Origin: Neobacillus sp. PS3-40
GTDB lineage: Bacteria; Bacillota; Bacilli; Bacillales; Cytobacillaceae
Direction: 5' to 3'
NCBI RefSeq assembly: GCF_030915485.1
Contig: NZ_CP133266.1
Coordinates: forward strand, 3,538,001-3,602,000
DNA: 64,000 nt
Both the position numbers and the translations under genes were made by a program. Below, piece after piece: positions 25,073 to 34,941 of the stretch. The notes beneath the pieces were generated by a model. It did not search any database and was not told the origin of the DNA. It worked only from the letters and a program-made list of their open reading frames with translations. Position 1 is the first letter of the stretch. Each line of letters opens with the position of its first letter.

Positions 25073-25843
25073 ATGAAAAAGATTGTATTTTTTGACATAG
25101 ATGGGACATTGCTCGATCATGATAAAAACCTTCCAGTAAGTACAAAAGAGGCACTGTTTGAATTAAAGAATAACGGTGTGTTCGTTGCTATTGCAACAGG
25201 AAGGGCCCCGTTTATGTTTGAAAGCCTGAGAGAGGAACTTGAGATTGATTCTTTTGTTAGCTTTAACGGGCAATATGTTGTTTTCGAAAATGAAGCTATA
25301 TATGAAAATCCACTAAACCAAGGGGAGCTTGATCAATTTTTGAGGACTACTTCACAGAACAAGCACCCATTAATTTTTATGAATGAAAAAACAATGAAAG
25401 CAACAGTGAACAATCATCAATTTATTGAATCCAGTATGAGTAGCTTGAAATTTCCTCATCCTGAAAAAGATCCAACTTTCTATATGAATAATAAGATTTT
25501 CCAAACTTTGCTTTTCTGTGAGACGGGTGAAGAACAATTATATATTCCAAATTACCCTCATTTTGATTTCGTTCGTTGGCATCCATATTCACTTGATATT
25601 ATTCCAGCAGGTGGATCAAAGGCAGAAGGAATTAAAAAAATGATTGACCGGTTGGGGTTTGATTTAGAGGACGTGTACGCGTTTGGAGACGGGCTCAATG
25701 ATATTGAAATGCTTAAGGCTGTTGGAACAGGTGTGGCAATGGGAAATGGAGTTTCTGAAGCTAAAGCACATGCTGATTTTATTACATCTGATGTATCACA
25801 AAAAGGAATTTGGAATGGATTAAAAGAACTAAATTTAATTTAA
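25073..25843 (+). CDS. ykrA: Cof-type HAD hydrolase YkrA
   Basis: 256-residue HAD superfamily phosphatase of the Cof/IIB type. Motif I is FFDIDGTLLDHD near residues 6-17, motif II the threonine in IATGR, and motif IV AFGDGLNDIEML near 203-214, with a type IIB cap between. The substrate is probably a sugar or nucleotide phosphate. AAGGAG lies before ATG 25073. The same gene precedes defB in B. subtilis. Terminator at 25850-25879. Confidence 0.88.
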   Translation: MKKIVFFDIDGTLLDHDKNLPVSTKEALFELKNNGVFVAIATGRAPFMFESLREELEIDSFVSFNGQYVVFENEAIYENPLNQGELDQFLRTTSQNKHPLIFMNEKTMKATVNNHQFIESSMSSLKFPHPEKDPTFYMNNKIFQTLLFCETGEEQLYIPNYPHFDFVRWHPYSLDIIPAGGSKAEGIKKMIDRLGFDLEDVYAFGDGLNDIEMLKAVGTGVAMGNGVSEAKAHADFITSDVSQKGIWNGLKELNLI

Positions 25844-25849
25844 ATTAGT

Positions 25850-25880
25850 AAAAAGCCGTCCACACAGGACGGCTTTTTAC
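25850..25880 (+). terminator. Terminator between ykrA and defB
   Basis: Stem AAAAAGCCGTCC/GGACGGCTTTTT with loop ACACA. Confidence 0.85.
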
Positions 25881-25891
25881 TAGCTGACTTT

Positions 25892-25929
25892 TCTTAGCAA
25901 AGTAGAATTTCCTTAGGGGCTTGCAGCGA
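25892..25929 (+). repeat. Family B repeat, remnant B6
   Basis: CTTAGCAAAGTAGAATTTCC joined directly to TTAGGGGCTTGC; the middle is deleted. It again lies just after a terminator. Confidence 0.55.
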
Positions 25930-25935
25930 CATTTG

Positions 25936-26490
25936 TTATCTTTCAATAGCAATTGCATTTTCAATGGTTGCATAGGGGTCTTTTTTATTAATATAATCGT
26001 AAAACATAATCCCATTCAAGTGATCTATTTCATGTTGGAAAACAATTGCGGGGAGTCCTTTTAAACGGATTTTCAGTTCATTTCCATCTACATCAGTCCC
26101 TTTTACTGTGACTCTTGCATATCGGGGCACATACCCAGGAATTGCCTCATCTACTGATAGACATCCCTCTCCAGCAACTAAATAGGATTGTTCAACTGAA
26201 TGGCTAACAATCTTTGGATTAAAAAGTGCATAGCTATAAATATTTCCTTTTTCATCGTGAATGTGAACAGCAATCATTCGTTTAGAAATATTGATTTGTG
26301 GTGCTGCCAGGCCAACACCTGGGCGCAAATCGTGCATAGAGGCAATTTCTTCATTTTGACTATTTTGAACGTATTCTAAAAGGCTTTTAAGTATCTGTTT
26401 ATCTTCTTCCGATGGCGGCATTGGAACTTCAACCGCAATTTTTCTTAGGCTTGGATGGCCATCTCGTATGATATCCTCCATCGTTAACAT
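25936..26490 (-). CDS. defB: Peptide deformylase DefB
   Basis: 184-residue type 2 deformylase. The three family motifs are present: GVGLAAPQ (58-65), EGCLS (108-112) and HEIDH (153-157), where Cys and the two His bind the metal. It removes the formyl group from nascent proteins at the ribosome. ATG 26490 follows AGGAGTG. Convergent with ykrA, as in B. subtilis (YkrB/DefB). Confidence 0.94.
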   Translation of the reverse strand: MLTMEDIIRDGHPSLRKIAVEVPMPPSEEDKQILKSLLEYVQNSQNEEIASMHDLRPGVGLAAPQINISKRMIAVHIHDEKGNIYSYALFNPKIVSHSVEQSYLVAGEGCLSVDEAIPGYVPRYARVTVKGTDVDGNELKIRLKGLPAIVFQHEIDHLNGIMFYDYINKKDPYATIENAIAIER

Positions 26491-26592
26491 GTTTATTTCA
26501 CTCCTGTATATAAAAAACTAAAATATCGTGTCTTTAAACAGTCTATCAAATAATTCATAAAAAGTTAATATTAGAATCATTATTAGAATCTG

Positions 26593-26665
26593 CTAAAGAA
26601 AACTCGTCGATTGGTGAGCCCAAAGAGCGATGAAAGAAACGTAGTTGAACTTATACGATTTGATT
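26593..26665 (-). repeat. Family B repeat, degenerate copy B7 (reverse orientation)
   Basis: Plus strand reads TAAAGAAAACTCGTCGATTG GTGAGCCC, then AGAGCGATGAAAG and GTAGTTGAACTTATACG. This is a decayed copy and the only one in this orientation. Confidence 0.6.
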
Positions 26666-26726
26666 GAGTGTTGATTATTTAACATTTATTTAGTGCGCTA
26701 ACAAATTAATTCTCTTATAAGCCAAA

Positions 26727-26755
26727 CGAAAAGGGAAGGCTTGAGCCTTCCCCCT
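26727..26755 (-). terminator. Terminator of the YjcZ-like gene
   Basis: Stem GGGAAGGCT/AGCCTTCCC, followed by TTTTCG on the minus strand. Confidence 0.75.
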
Positions 26756-26759
26756 AATC

Positions 26760-26891
26760 TTAAAATGTCCAACAAGCACAACCAACAATGATCAAGAGAA
26801 TAAAGAGAACAACAATTAAGGCAAACCCCCCGCCGAATCCACATCCGTATCCAACTCCAGGGTAACCATATCCTCCGTAGCAACCGTACAT
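26760..26891 (-). CDS. YjcZ family sporulation protein, 43 aa
   Basis: 43-residue protein: a Gly/Tyr/Cys-rich N terminus ([18 protein letters not shown]), then one hydrophobic helix ([19 protein letters not shown]), the typical YjcZ/small sporulation membrane protein pattern. Such proteins are made in the mother cell or found in spores of Bacillus. GGGAGG lies eight bases before ATG 26891, and its own terminator follows. It is a single gene. Confidence 0.85.
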   Translation of the reverse strand: MYGCYGGYGYPGVGYGCGFGGGFALIVVLFILLIIVGCACWTF

Positions 26892-27172
26892 TTGGGTAAC
26901 CTCCCTTAGTTAAGCTATTCCGGTTTCTATATGCCGGTTACTAACAGCCTATGAGGTAAAAAGATTTTTGTATAGGCCAGTGCCTAGTCATAATTCAAAA
27001 ATACGTGAATATGAATATGGAAAAAAGGACAGGCCTTTATAAAAACTTCTGTAGCACGTCATAACTACCATTTACCTCAAAGTAGTATATAGTTACAGCA
27101 CTAACCGTACCTATTGTCTAGCGAACGAAGTCTCAATATAGTATGATTTCTTATAAGATAGGGGGTTTCAAT
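26892..27172. other. Intergenic region upstream of ykyA
   Basis: About 280 bp holding the promoters of the divergent YjcZ-like and ykyA genes. No RNA or repeat recognised. Confidence 0.4.
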
Positions 27173-27835
27173 GTGTCGTTTCGATTAAGAATTCGTTTTA
27201 CTTTTTCCCTTCTTGTGGTAATGGTTGTTTTAACCGCTTGTTTTCACCAAAAAACTCCTACCGAAAAAATATATGATATTTTGGAAAAGGTTGTTGTCGC
27301 TGAAAAGGGGTTTGAAGAACAGCAGGAACCACTTGTTACTTTAGAGAGAAAAGAAAAAGTTGAATACGATAAAATAATTGGACTTGGAATGAAACAATAT
27401 GATCAAATAGTTAAACTATCCAATGAAGCTATTTCCATGGTTGACAAGAGAAAGCAATATATGGAAAAGGAAACCGAGAGCATTAAGAAATCAAAAAATG
27501 AATTCATGAAAATTGCAAAATTAAAAGATGAGATAAAGGATCCAACAATAAAAAAACAGGTCGACAATTTATATGATGTCATGATGCAAAGATACAAAGT
27601 GCATGAAACTTTGTATAAAGAATATGTAAAAGGGGCAAATGGAGATAAGAAGTTATACCAAATGTTTAAAGACAAAAATCTTTCCATTGAAGATTTAGAG
27701 ACACAAGTAAATGATTTAAACGGCACTTATCAAAAGATCTATAATACAAATTTAGATTTTAATAAATTAACGAAGAGCTATAATGTGATAAAGGTTAAAT
27801 TTTATAAACAGGCAGAATTAAATAAAGAGAAATAA
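27173..27835 (+). CDS. ykyA: YkyA family cell-envelope lipoprotein
   Basis: 220-residue lipoprotein: signal with lipobox LTAC, followed by a largely alpha-helical, lysine/glutamate-rich body with strong coiled-coil character (KKQVDNLYDVMMQRYKVH, KEYVKGANGDKKLYQMFKDK region). Matches the YkyA family, described as putative cell-wall-binding lipoproteins. GTG 27173 with AGGGGG eight bases before it is preferred to ATG 27143, which has no ribosome site. It precedes pdhA, as in B. subtilis. Confidence 0.85.
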   Translation: MSFRLRIRFTFSLLVVMVVLTACFHQKTPTEKIYDILEKVVVAEKGFEEQQEPLVTLERKEKVEYDKIIGLGMKQYDQIVKLSNEAISMVDKRKQYMEKETESIKKSKNEFMKIAKLKDEIKDPTIKKQVDNLYDVMMQRYKVHETLYKEYVKGANGDKKLYQMFKDKNLSIEDLETQVNDLNGTYQKIYNTNLDFNKLTKSYNVIKVKFYKQAELNKEK

Positions 27836-27837
27836 AA

Positions 27838-27867
27838 AAAATCGGCTTATTGCTGATTTTTTTTATT
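27838..27867 (+). terminator. Terminator of ykyA
   Basis: Stem AAAATCGGC/GCTGATTTT followed by TTTTATT. Confidence 0.65.
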
Positions 27868-28013
27868 TAAAAGACTTGACAGACTTTCCTAATACAGTTT
27901 TGAAAAAACGTTTGTTTTTATAGTACAGATTAAATACATACGTAATACAGATGTTATATTTTGTATTGTAAGTTTTTAATGTGGGTATGATGTAAAATTA
28001 TTAAATTAAGTAA

Positions 28014-28042
28014 TTGACGTATTTTATTTGTTGATGTAAACT
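28014..28042 (+). promoter_or_regulatory. Candidate SigA promoter upstream of pdhA
   Basis: TTGACG (28014-28019), 17-base spacer, TAAACT (28037-28042). It would give a leader of about 250 nt before pdhA. Other AT-rich promoter-like sequences are nearby, so this is one candidate. Confidence 0.45.
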
Positions 28043-28148
28043 CGATATTGGAAATAATAATTGTATCAATATTGTTACGATAACCACTGATACAGAATAT
28101 GATGGAATAAAAGGAGTTTACTACTTTTTGTCTATTTTGTGAATAAAC

Positions 28149-28162
28149 TGAAAGCGTTTAAC
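28149..28162 (+). promoter_or_regulatory. Candidate cre (CcpA) site in the pdhA leader
   Basis: TGAAAGCGTTTAAC agrees with the cre consensus TGWAARCGYTWNCW at 12 of 14 positions. It lies downstream of the candidate promoter, where CcpA would act as a roadblock. Sequence match only. Confidence 0.45.
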
Positions 28163-28296
28163 CAACGTTTCAAATAGGACCATCGTTGTCCAATAAATAA
28201 ATCTTTTTTTATTAATGGATTTTTTTCATTTTTATTAAGATTTAAGGGCAATCTACATTAGTGGATTTTATTTTATTTTTTTATATGAGAGGATAG

Positions 28297-29421
<1,125 letters not shown>

Positions 29422-29424
29422 GCC

Positions 29425-30402
29425 ATGGCTCAAATGACTATGATTCAAGCAATAACTGATGCCCTCCGTGTTGAATTGGGCAAAGATCCGAAAACTTTAG
29501 TTTTTGGAGAAGATGTTGGCGTTAACGGCGGTGTATTCCGTGCAACTGAAGGCCTTCAAAAAGAATTCGGAGAAGATCGCGTATTTGATACACCACTAGC
29601 TGAATCAGGTATTGGCGGTTTATCAATTGGTCTTGCTTTACAAGGTTACCGCCCTATCCCTGAAATTCAATTCTTTGGATTTGTGTTCGAAGTTATGGAC
29701 TCTATTGCAGGACAAATGTCCCGCTATCGTTACCGTACTGGCGGCGTTATCAATATGCCAATTACGATTCGTTCACCATTTGGTGGCGGAGTGCATACCC
29801 CAGAGCTTCACTCAGACAGCTTAGAAGGTTTAGTAGCTCAAACACCAGGGTTAAAAGTGGTTGTTCCTTCTACACCGTATGATGCAAAAGGATTATTGAT
29901 TTCATCTATCCGCGATAATGACCCTGTTATTTTCTTAGAGCACTTGAAATTATATCGTGGATTCCGTCAGGAAGTTCCTGAGGAAGAATACACAATTCCA
30001 CTAGGAAAAGCTGATGTAAAACGTGAGGGAACAGATTTATCAATTTTCTCATATGGAGCAATGGTTCATGAATCATTGAAGGCAGCAGAAGAACTTGAAA
30101 AAGAAGGTTATTCTGTTGAAGTAGTGGATTTACGTACAATCTCTCCACTTGATATTGAGACGATCATCGCATCTGTTGAAAAAACAGGCCGTGCAATCGT
30201 TGTGCAAGAGGCTCAAAAAATGGCAGGTATTGCCGCAAATGTTGTGGCTGAAATCAATGATCGTGCAATTTTAAGTCTTGAAGCACCTGTTTTACGTGTA
30301 GCAGCACCAGATACTGTTTATTCATACTCACAGGCTGAAACAGTGTGGCTCCCAAATTACAAAGATGTAATGGAAACAGCTAAAAAAGTTTTAACATTCT
30401 AA
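29425..30402 (+). CDS. pdhB: Pyruvate dehydrogenase E1 component beta subunit
   Basis: 325 residues, transketolase-like pyrimidine-binding domain ([28 protein letters not shown]) followed by the C-terminal transketolase domain ([15 protein letters not shown]). Forms the alpha2-beta2 E1 with PdhA. Near-adjacent to pdhA, and the ribosome site lies within the end of pdhA (AAGGAG). A stem-loop in the 95-bp gap before pdhC may tune the E1:E2 ratio. Confidence 0.96.
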   Translation: MAQMTMIQAITDALRVELGKDPKTLVFGEDVGVNGGVFRATEGLQKEFGEDRVFDTPLAESGIGGLSIGLALQGYRPIPEIQFFGFVFEVMDSIAGQMSRYRYRTGGVINMPITIRSPFGGGVHTPELHSDSLEGLVAQTPGLKVVVPSTPYDAKGLLISSIRDNDPVIFLEHLKLYRGFRQEVPEEEYTIPLGKADVKREGTDLSIFSYGAMVHESLKAAEELEKEGYSVEVVDLRTISPLDIETIIASVEKTGRAIVVQEAQKMAGIAANVVAEINDRAILSLEAPVLRVAAPDTVYSYSQAETVWLPNYKDVMETAKKVLTF

Positions 30403-30410
30403 TTAAAAGT

Positions 30411-30433
30411 GAGGAATGGCTTTCCCATTCCTT
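30411..30433 (+). terminator. Stem-loop between pdhB and pdhC
   Basis: GAGGAATGG/CCATTCCTTC with a short loop, followed by TTCTTTATTTT. Probably an attenuator or mRNA-stability element, since the operon continues. Confidence 0.55.
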
Positions 30434-30497
30434 CTTCTTTATTTTACTAAAATAACAACAAAAATAAATATATGAACAATTAGGAGGATGAATCCCC

Positions 30498-31850
30498 GTG
30501 TCATTTCAATTTAGAATGCCTGATATCGGTGAAGGAATTCACGAAGGTGAAATTGTCAAATGGTTTGTGAAACCAGGCGATAAAATTCAAGAAGATGATA
30601 TATTATGTGAAGTTCAAAATGATAAAGCTGTAGTTGAAATGCCATCTCCAGTTGCAGGTACTGTATTAGAGGTATTAATTGGCGAAGGTACAGTAGCTAC
30701 TGTCGGACAGATTATTGTTACATTTGATGCACCAGGATATGAAGACATACAATTTAAAGGTGACCATGGCGACGAAGAGCCTAAACAAGAAGCAGCACCA
30801 GCACCAGCACCGGCTGCACCAGTTGCTGCACCGGCTGCACCAGTAGCACCAGTTGCTACACCGGCACCAGCCGCAGCAGTTGTAACAACACCACAGCTTC
30901 AAGCTGAAGTAGATCCAAACCGTCGTGTTGTTGCTATGCCGTCAGTTCGGAAATATGCACGTGAAAAAGGTGTAGATATTCGTATGGTTGCTGGAACAGG
31001 TGGAAACGGACGTGTATTGAAGAATGATATCGATGCATTCCTAAGTGGAGCAGTAGCACCTCAAGCAGCTCAAACTGAAAATGTGTCTGCTGAAGCACCA
31101 GTAGCTGAAGCTCAAAAGGCTGCAGCAGTAGCAATTCCACAAGGCGAATATCCAGAAACTCGTGAAAAAATGAGCGGAATTCGTAAAGCAATTGCAAAAG
31201 CAATGGTTAATTCTAAGCATACAGCTCCACATGTAACTTTAATGGATGAAATAGATGTTACGAAGCTTGTAACACACCGTAAAAAATTCAAAGAAGTTGC
31301 TGCAGCGAAAGGCATTAAGCTTACATTCTTGCCATATATCGTAAAAGCATTAACAAGTGCATTGCGTGAATTCCCTGCATTAAATACTTCATTAGATGAC
31401 GCAACAAGTGAAATCGTCCATAAACATTACTACAACATTGGAATTGCAGCTGACACTGAAAAAGGTCTATTAGTTCCTGTTGTAAAAGATGCAGACCGTA
31501 AATCAGTCTTTACAATTTCTAATGAAATTAACGAATTGGCAGGAAAAGCACGTGATGGTAAGCTAGCACCAAATGAAATGAAGGGTGCTTCATGTACCAT
31601 TTCAAACATCGGTTCTGCTGGAGGCCAATGGTTTACACCTGTTATTAACCATCCTGAAGTAGCTATTCTTGGTGTCGGCCGAATTGCAGAAAAGGCAATT
31701 GTCAGAGATGGCGAAATTGTTGCTGCACCAGTTTTAGCATTATCATTAAGCTTTGACCACCGTATGATTGATGGTGCAACAGCTCAAAATGCATTAAATC
31801 ATATTAAGCGATTGTTAAACGATCCTGAACTTTTGTTAATGGAGGCGTAA
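30498..31850 (+). CDS. pdhC: Dihydrolipoamide acetyltransferase (E2)
   Basis: 450 residues in the usual order: one lipoyl domain with lipoylated K43 in [11 protein letters not shown], a long Ala/Pro linker (about 98-128), a peripheral subunit-binding domain (about 145-182), a second Ala-rich linker, then the acetyltransferase core with DHRMIDG (H421, D425). Forms the complex core. A strong GGAGG lies before GTG 30498. Reversed copies of the Ala/Pro linker make several false minus-strand frames. Confidence 0.96.
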   Translation: MSFQFRMPDIGEGIHEGEIVKWFVKPGDKIQEDDILCEVQNDKAVVEMPSPVAGTVLEVLIGEGTVATVGQIIVTFDAPGYEDIQFKGDHGDEEPKQEAAPAPAPAAPVAAPAAPVAPVATPAPAAAVVTTPQLQAEVDPNRRVVAMPSVRKYAREKGVDIRMVAGTGGNGRVLKNDIDAFLSGAVAPQAAQTENVSAEAPVAEAQKAAAVAIPQGEYPETREKMSGIRKAIAKAMVNSKHTAPHVTLMDEIDVTKLVTHRKKFKEVAAAKGIKLTFLPYIVKALTSALREFPALNTSLDDATSEIVHKHYYNIGIAADTEKGLLVPVVKDADRKSVFTISNEINELAGKARDGKLAPNEMKGASCTISNIGSAGGQWFTPVINHPEVAILGVGRIAEKAIVRDGEIVAAPVLALSLSFDHRMIDGATAQNALNHIKRLLNDPELLLMEA

Positions 31851-31855
31851 TATAA

Positions 31856-33268
31856 ATGGTAGTTGGAGATTTCCCTATTGAAACAGATACTATAGTCATT
31901 GGAGCAGGTCCTGGAGGATATGTTGCTGCAATTCGTGCAGCACAACTTGGACAAAAGGTAACAATTGTTGAAAAGGAATATATTGGTGGCGTATGTTTAA
32001 ACGTTGGCTGTATCCCTTCTAAAGCAGTTATTGCAGCAGGACATCGGTACGAAACAGCTAAACATTCTGAGCAATTTGGAGTAACAGCTGAAAATGTAAC
32101 AGTTGATTTTTCAAAGGTCCAACAATTTAAAGCTGGAGTTGTGAAAAAGTTAACAGGCGGCGTTGAAGGACTTCTTAAAGGAAATAAAGTTGACATCGTT
32201 CGTGGTGAAGCTTACTTTGTTGATGGTAATTCGTTACGTGTTATGAGCGAGACTTCTTCACAAACGTACACATTCAAAAATGCGATTATTGCAACAGGTT
32301 CACGTCCAATTGAAATACCTACATTTAAGTATTCAAAACGTGTTCTAGATTCAACAGGAGCTCTTAACTTGCAAGAACTTCCTGAAAAAATCGTTGTTAT
32401 TGGTGGCGGTGTTATTGGGGTTGAACTTGGTGGCGCATACGCTAACTTTGGTAGCCAAGTAACAGTCTTAGAAGGCGCTGATGATATTTTGAGCGTTGGA
32501 TTTGATAAACAAATGTCCACTCTTGTTAAAAAGAGTATGAAGAAAAAAGGTGTAGAATTCCATACTAAAGCAATGGCTAAAGGTGTGGAAGAGACTGAAA
32601 ATGGTGTTGTTGTAACATTTGAAGTAAAAGGCGAAGAAAAGAAAATCGAAGCAGATTATGTATTCGTTATGGTTGGTCGTCGCCCTAATACCGATGAAAT
32701 GGGTCTTGAACAAGTCGGTGTGAAAATGACTGACCGTGGAATAATCGAAGTTGATAAACAATGCCGTACAAACATTAGCAATATTTATGCAATCGGAGAT
32801 GTTGTTCCTGGACTTCAACTTGCACACAAAGCATCATATGAAGCAAAAATTGCTGCTGAGGCAATTGCAGGACATCCATCTGAAGTAGACTATTTAGGAA
32901 TCCCAGCTGTTGTTTTCTCTGATCCTGAACTTGCAACAGTCGGTTATACTGAAGAGCAGGCTAAAAAGGAAGGTCTTGAATATAAGGCATCCAAATTCCC
33001 GTTCGCAGGTAATGGCCGTGCTCTTTCCCTTGACAGTGCAGAAGGTTTCGTAAGGCTCATAACTCTTAAAGAGGATGGTCTTGTAATTGGAGCACAAGTT
33101 GCAGGCGCAAGTGCATCAGATATGATTTCTGAGCTAGGCTTGGCAATTGAAGCTGGAATGACAGCTGAAGATATTGCTATGACTATCCATGCTCATCCAA
33201 CACTTGGTGAAATGACAATGGAAGCAGCAGAAGTTGCACTAGGAAGCCCAATCCATATTCTTAAGTAA
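31856..33268 (+). CDS. pdhD: Dihydrolipoamide dehydrogenase (E3)
   Basis: 470-residue flavoprotein disulfide reductase. FAD motif GAGPGG (16-21), redox disulfide [13 protein letters not shown] (C47, C52), NAD motif [10 protein letters not shown], and the C-terminal HAHPTLGE with catalytic H447 and E452. It reoxidises the lipoyl groups of E2 and probably serves other 2-oxoacid complexes. It starts 5 bp after pdhC; a GGAGG lies at the end of pdhC. Terminator 33276-33312 ends the operon. Confidence 0.96.
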   Translation: MVVGDFPIETDTIVIGAGPGGYVAAIRAAQLGQKVTIVEKEYIGGVCLNVGCIPSKAVIAAGHRYETAKHSEQFGVTAENVTVDFSKVQQFKAGVVKKLTGGVEGLLKGNKVDIVRGEAYFVDGNSLRVMSETSSQTYTFKNAIIATGSRPIEIPTFKYSKRVLDSTGALNLQELPEKIVVIGGGVIGVELGGAYANFGSQVTVLEGADDILSVGFDKQMSTLVKKSMKKKGVEFHTKAMAKGVEETENGVVVTFEVKGEEKKIEADYVFVMVGRRPNTDEMGLEQVGVKMTDRGIIEVDKQCRTNISNIYAIGDVVPGLQLAHKASYEAKIAAEAIAGHPSEVDYLGIPAVVFSDPELATVGYTEEQAKKEGLEYKASKFPFAGNGRALSLDSAEGFVRLITLKEDGLVIGAQVAGASASDMISELGLAIEAGMTAEDIAMTIHAHPTLGEMTMEAAEVALGSPIHILK

Positions 33269-33275
33269 TTAATGT

Positions 33276-33312
33276 AAAAAGTCCTTTCCTTAACGGAAAG
33301 GGCTTTTTCTTT
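33276..33312 (+). terminator. Terminator of the pdh operon
   Basis: Stem AAAAAGTCCTTTCC/GGAAAGGGCTTTTT with loop TTAAC. Confidence 0.85.
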
Positions 33313-33415
33313 AAACTTTGCATGTCTCGTGTAAAATTTAAAATAACCAAGCAATTAAATACATATACTTTAAACACAAAAACATTTAATGAAAAGAAAT
33401 TTTGGTGGTGCCGAT

Positions 33416-33658
33416 ATGAGATTCTATATTGTAATTATGCTGCAATTGATGATTTGGAGTGGGTACACGTTAATTGAATGGCTTTCCAAACATGACCAAC
33501 TTGTTTACAAAGTAATGATGTTTTTTGTCTTTTTTTATTTATCATTTTATATCGGGAATACGATTACAAAATCATCACGTCAGGCCATTTTTATAACAGC
33601 TTTAAGCCTAATTATTTATAGTTCCTTTCATTATACATTGACGCATTTTCATTATTAA
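33416..33658 (+). CDS. Small membrane protein, 80 aa
   Basis: Unrecognised protein with three hydrophobic segments (residues about 2-20, 30-50 and 58-75) separated by short loops, so an integral membrane protein. ATG 33416 has GGTGGTG at good spacing; the in-frame start at 33389 lacks a ribosome site. Located between the pdh operon and the SR1 region. No function can be offered. Confidence 0.55.
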   Translation: MRFYIVIMLQLMIWSGYTLIEWLSKHDQLVYKVMMFFVFFYLSFYIGNTITKSSRQAIFITALSLIIYSSFHYTLTHFHY

Positions 33659-33727
33659 CAGGATCATTAAAATAAGCCGAAATTAAATCAAGCTTATCTT
33701 TACCTAGGAAGTTATGTAAAAGAAAAA

Positions 33728-33760
33728 ACTCCCGAATAATGGGAGTAGTGAAGTTTGTCT
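33728..33760 (-). terminator. Terminator of the DUF1885-like gene
   Basis: Stem ACTCCC/GGGAGT; the minus strand has GGGAGTTTTTT after it. Repeat B8 lies between it and the gene. Confidence 0.6.
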
Positions 33761-33761
33761 T

Positions 33762-33863
33762 TTAGCTAATTAGAATTTATATCCCTAAATTCTGCTAGCG
33801 CATATGGGCAACTACGCCTAATCATCGCCCTTAGGGGCTCGCCAATCGGCGAGTTTTCTTTAT
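33762..33863 (+). repeat. Family B repeat, copy B8
   Basis: Full-length copy, TTAGCTAATTAGAATTTATATCC to GCTCGCCAATCGGCGAG TTTTC. It reaches the stop codon of the minus-strand gene at 33860. Confidence 0.85.
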
Positions 33864-34294
33864 TTTCGTGGATTGTAATACATGATTCTACCGTTAAAAA
33901 GATGAAGTTCACCTTGTAATTTCTTTGCAAGAAACTTCGAAAATTCATTTGCTTTACATTTATCTGCAAATGTAGATTCTTCAGGTAATGTAATTTGCAA
34001 ATAAGTTTGCTCTTTTTCCTCACCATTCTCCAAACGAATCATTTCTGAGTCAACACCTACTATAATAGCAAAATAGCGGTCTTGAACAGCAGATAAATAA
34101 AACCATTTTCCTTTAGCTTCATTCTTTTCTTTCAATTCGTAAGGAAATGACATATTTTCGTATTCCCAATTTACTTGATCACCTGTTTTTGAAGTTATTT
34201 CTTTGTAATAATGAAAGAGCTCCTTCACTTCATCAACTGAAATTGTTTGTTTTATAGATGAAGGAACAAGCTTAATATAGGCATTGTTTGCCAT
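33860..34294 (-). CDS. DUF1885-like conserved protein
   Basis: 144-residue soluble protein starting MANNAYIKLVPSSIKQTI, with WEYENMSFPYELKEK and FNGRIMYYNPRK. I associate it tentatively with the Bacillus DUF1885 family, which has structures but no known function. ATG 34294 follows GGGGGAAATA. Its stop codon touches repeat B8. Monocistronic. Confidence 0.65.
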   Translation of the reverse strand: MANNAYIKLVPSSIKQTISVDEVKELFHYYKEITSKTGDQVNWEYENMSFPYELKEKNEAKGKWFYLSAVQDRYFAIIVGVDSEMIRLENGEEKEQTYLQITLPEESTFADKCKANEFSKFLAKKLQGELHLFNGRIMYYNPRK

Positions 34295-34578
34295 GATTAT
34301 TTCCCCCTTTCTTGCACCGGTATAATATCCTATTCTATTCTAGCATTGGAAAAATAAGAATGACAACCATTACAATGAAATATGTTCTTGTATTTGTCTA
34401 AAATTAGAAGTCAATAATACTAAGTACCGAATTTGCTTAGACTTCTCACATTCCTCCCTTAGATCCATTATTTCCCGAATAAACACAAATGAGTAGGCAG
34501 GCCCTTATAGGTCCTGTTTTTAACCTTGAAATAGGATTAAATGCTCAATAAAACTTAAATATGTTATACAAATTAGGC
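34295..34578. other. Intergenic region between the DUF1885-like gene and SR1
   Basis: Contains a weak orphan hairpin near 34497-34524 (CAGGCCC/GGTCCTG followed by TTTTT). No supported gene. Confidence 0.4.
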
Positions 34579-34607
34579 TTGAAATAATCAATGTGTTATA
34601 TTATTAT
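34579..34607 (+). promoter_or_regulatory. SR1 promoter
   Basis: TTGAAA (34579-34584), 17-base spacer and TATTAT (34602-34607), about 67 bp before the SR1P start codon. In B. subtilis the SR1 promoter is repressed by CcpN and CcpA under glycolytic conditions; no operator is assigned here. Confidence 0.65.
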
Positions 34608-34673
34608 AGAGTTAAAGGTAATTAAACGCTTCCAAGCGTAAATTCATCTAACTAAGAAAAGAGGATTGAGAAG

Positions 34674-34799
34674 ATGGGTACACTCGTATGTCAATCTTGC
34701 GACTCTACAATTGATCATTTTGAAGATGAAAAAGTAACTGTTCTTTATTCTAAATGTCATTGCTGTGATGGTAATCATTCAGAAGAAAATGAAAAATAA
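34674..34799 (+). CDS. SR1P, GapA-binding peptide encoded by SR1
   Basis: 41-residue peptide MGTLVCQSCDSTIDHFEDEK..., matching the SR1P pattern (MGTxVCQxC, HFEDEKVTxLYxKC). It has a CxxC near the N terminus and a CHCC cluster near residues 32-35, suggesting metal binding. In B. subtilis SR1P binds the glycolytic enzyme GapA and promotes its interaction with RNase J1; rnjA is also in this window. GAGGATTGAG lies upstream of ATG 34674. Confidence 0.85.
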   Translation: MGTLVCQSCDSTIDHFEDEKVTVLYSKCHCCDGNHSEENEK

Positions 34800-34807
34800 A
34801 TAAATTA

Positions 34808-34850
34808 CAAAAAGCAGGACTCCTAAATAGGAATCCTGCTTTTTTTTTTA
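34808..34850. terminator. SR1 terminator (also serves speA)
   Basis: Stem AAAGCAGGACTCC/GGAATCCTGCTTT with loop TAAATA, then a run of T on the plus strand. It has an A-rich left flank and can work for speA on the minus strand. Confidence 0.85.
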
Positions 34851-34941
34851 GCTAACCAGAGAATTTATATCCATAAATTCTGGTTAGCGTATAAGGGCAA
34901 CCACGCCTCTGGAGGCGTGCTAATTGGCAAGTTTGCTTTAT
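34849..34941 (+). repeat. Family B repeat, copy B9 with compensatory stem change
   Basis: TAGCTAACCAGAGAATTTAT...ATAAATTCTGGTTAGCG: the base pairs that read GC/GC in other copies are CC/GG here, so the stem is kept. The middle is replaced by a new hairpin CACGCCT/AGGCGTG. It overlaps the speA stop codon. Confidence 0.8.

Larger units (their letters stand above)
34614..34850 (+). ncRNA. sr1: SR1-type dual-function small RNA
   Basis: Transcript inferred from the promoter at 34579-34607 to the strong terminator at 34811-34850, about 235 nt, containing the SR1P frame. In B. subtilis SR1 lies between pdhD and speA, as here. It base-pairs with ahrC mRNA to block its translation and encodes SR1P. 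Identity rests on the encoded peptide and synteny; pairing with ahrC was not tested. Confidence 0.75.

Noticed and set aside
30675-31315. Several Cys/Trp- and Leu-rich minus-strand frames in pdhC
   Set aside because: They are the complement of the Ala/Pro linker of E2 and have no start signals.
31804-32196. Minus-strand frame of 130 codons within pdhC-pdhD
   Set aside because: Shadow of the E2/E3 coding sequence; no family resemblance.
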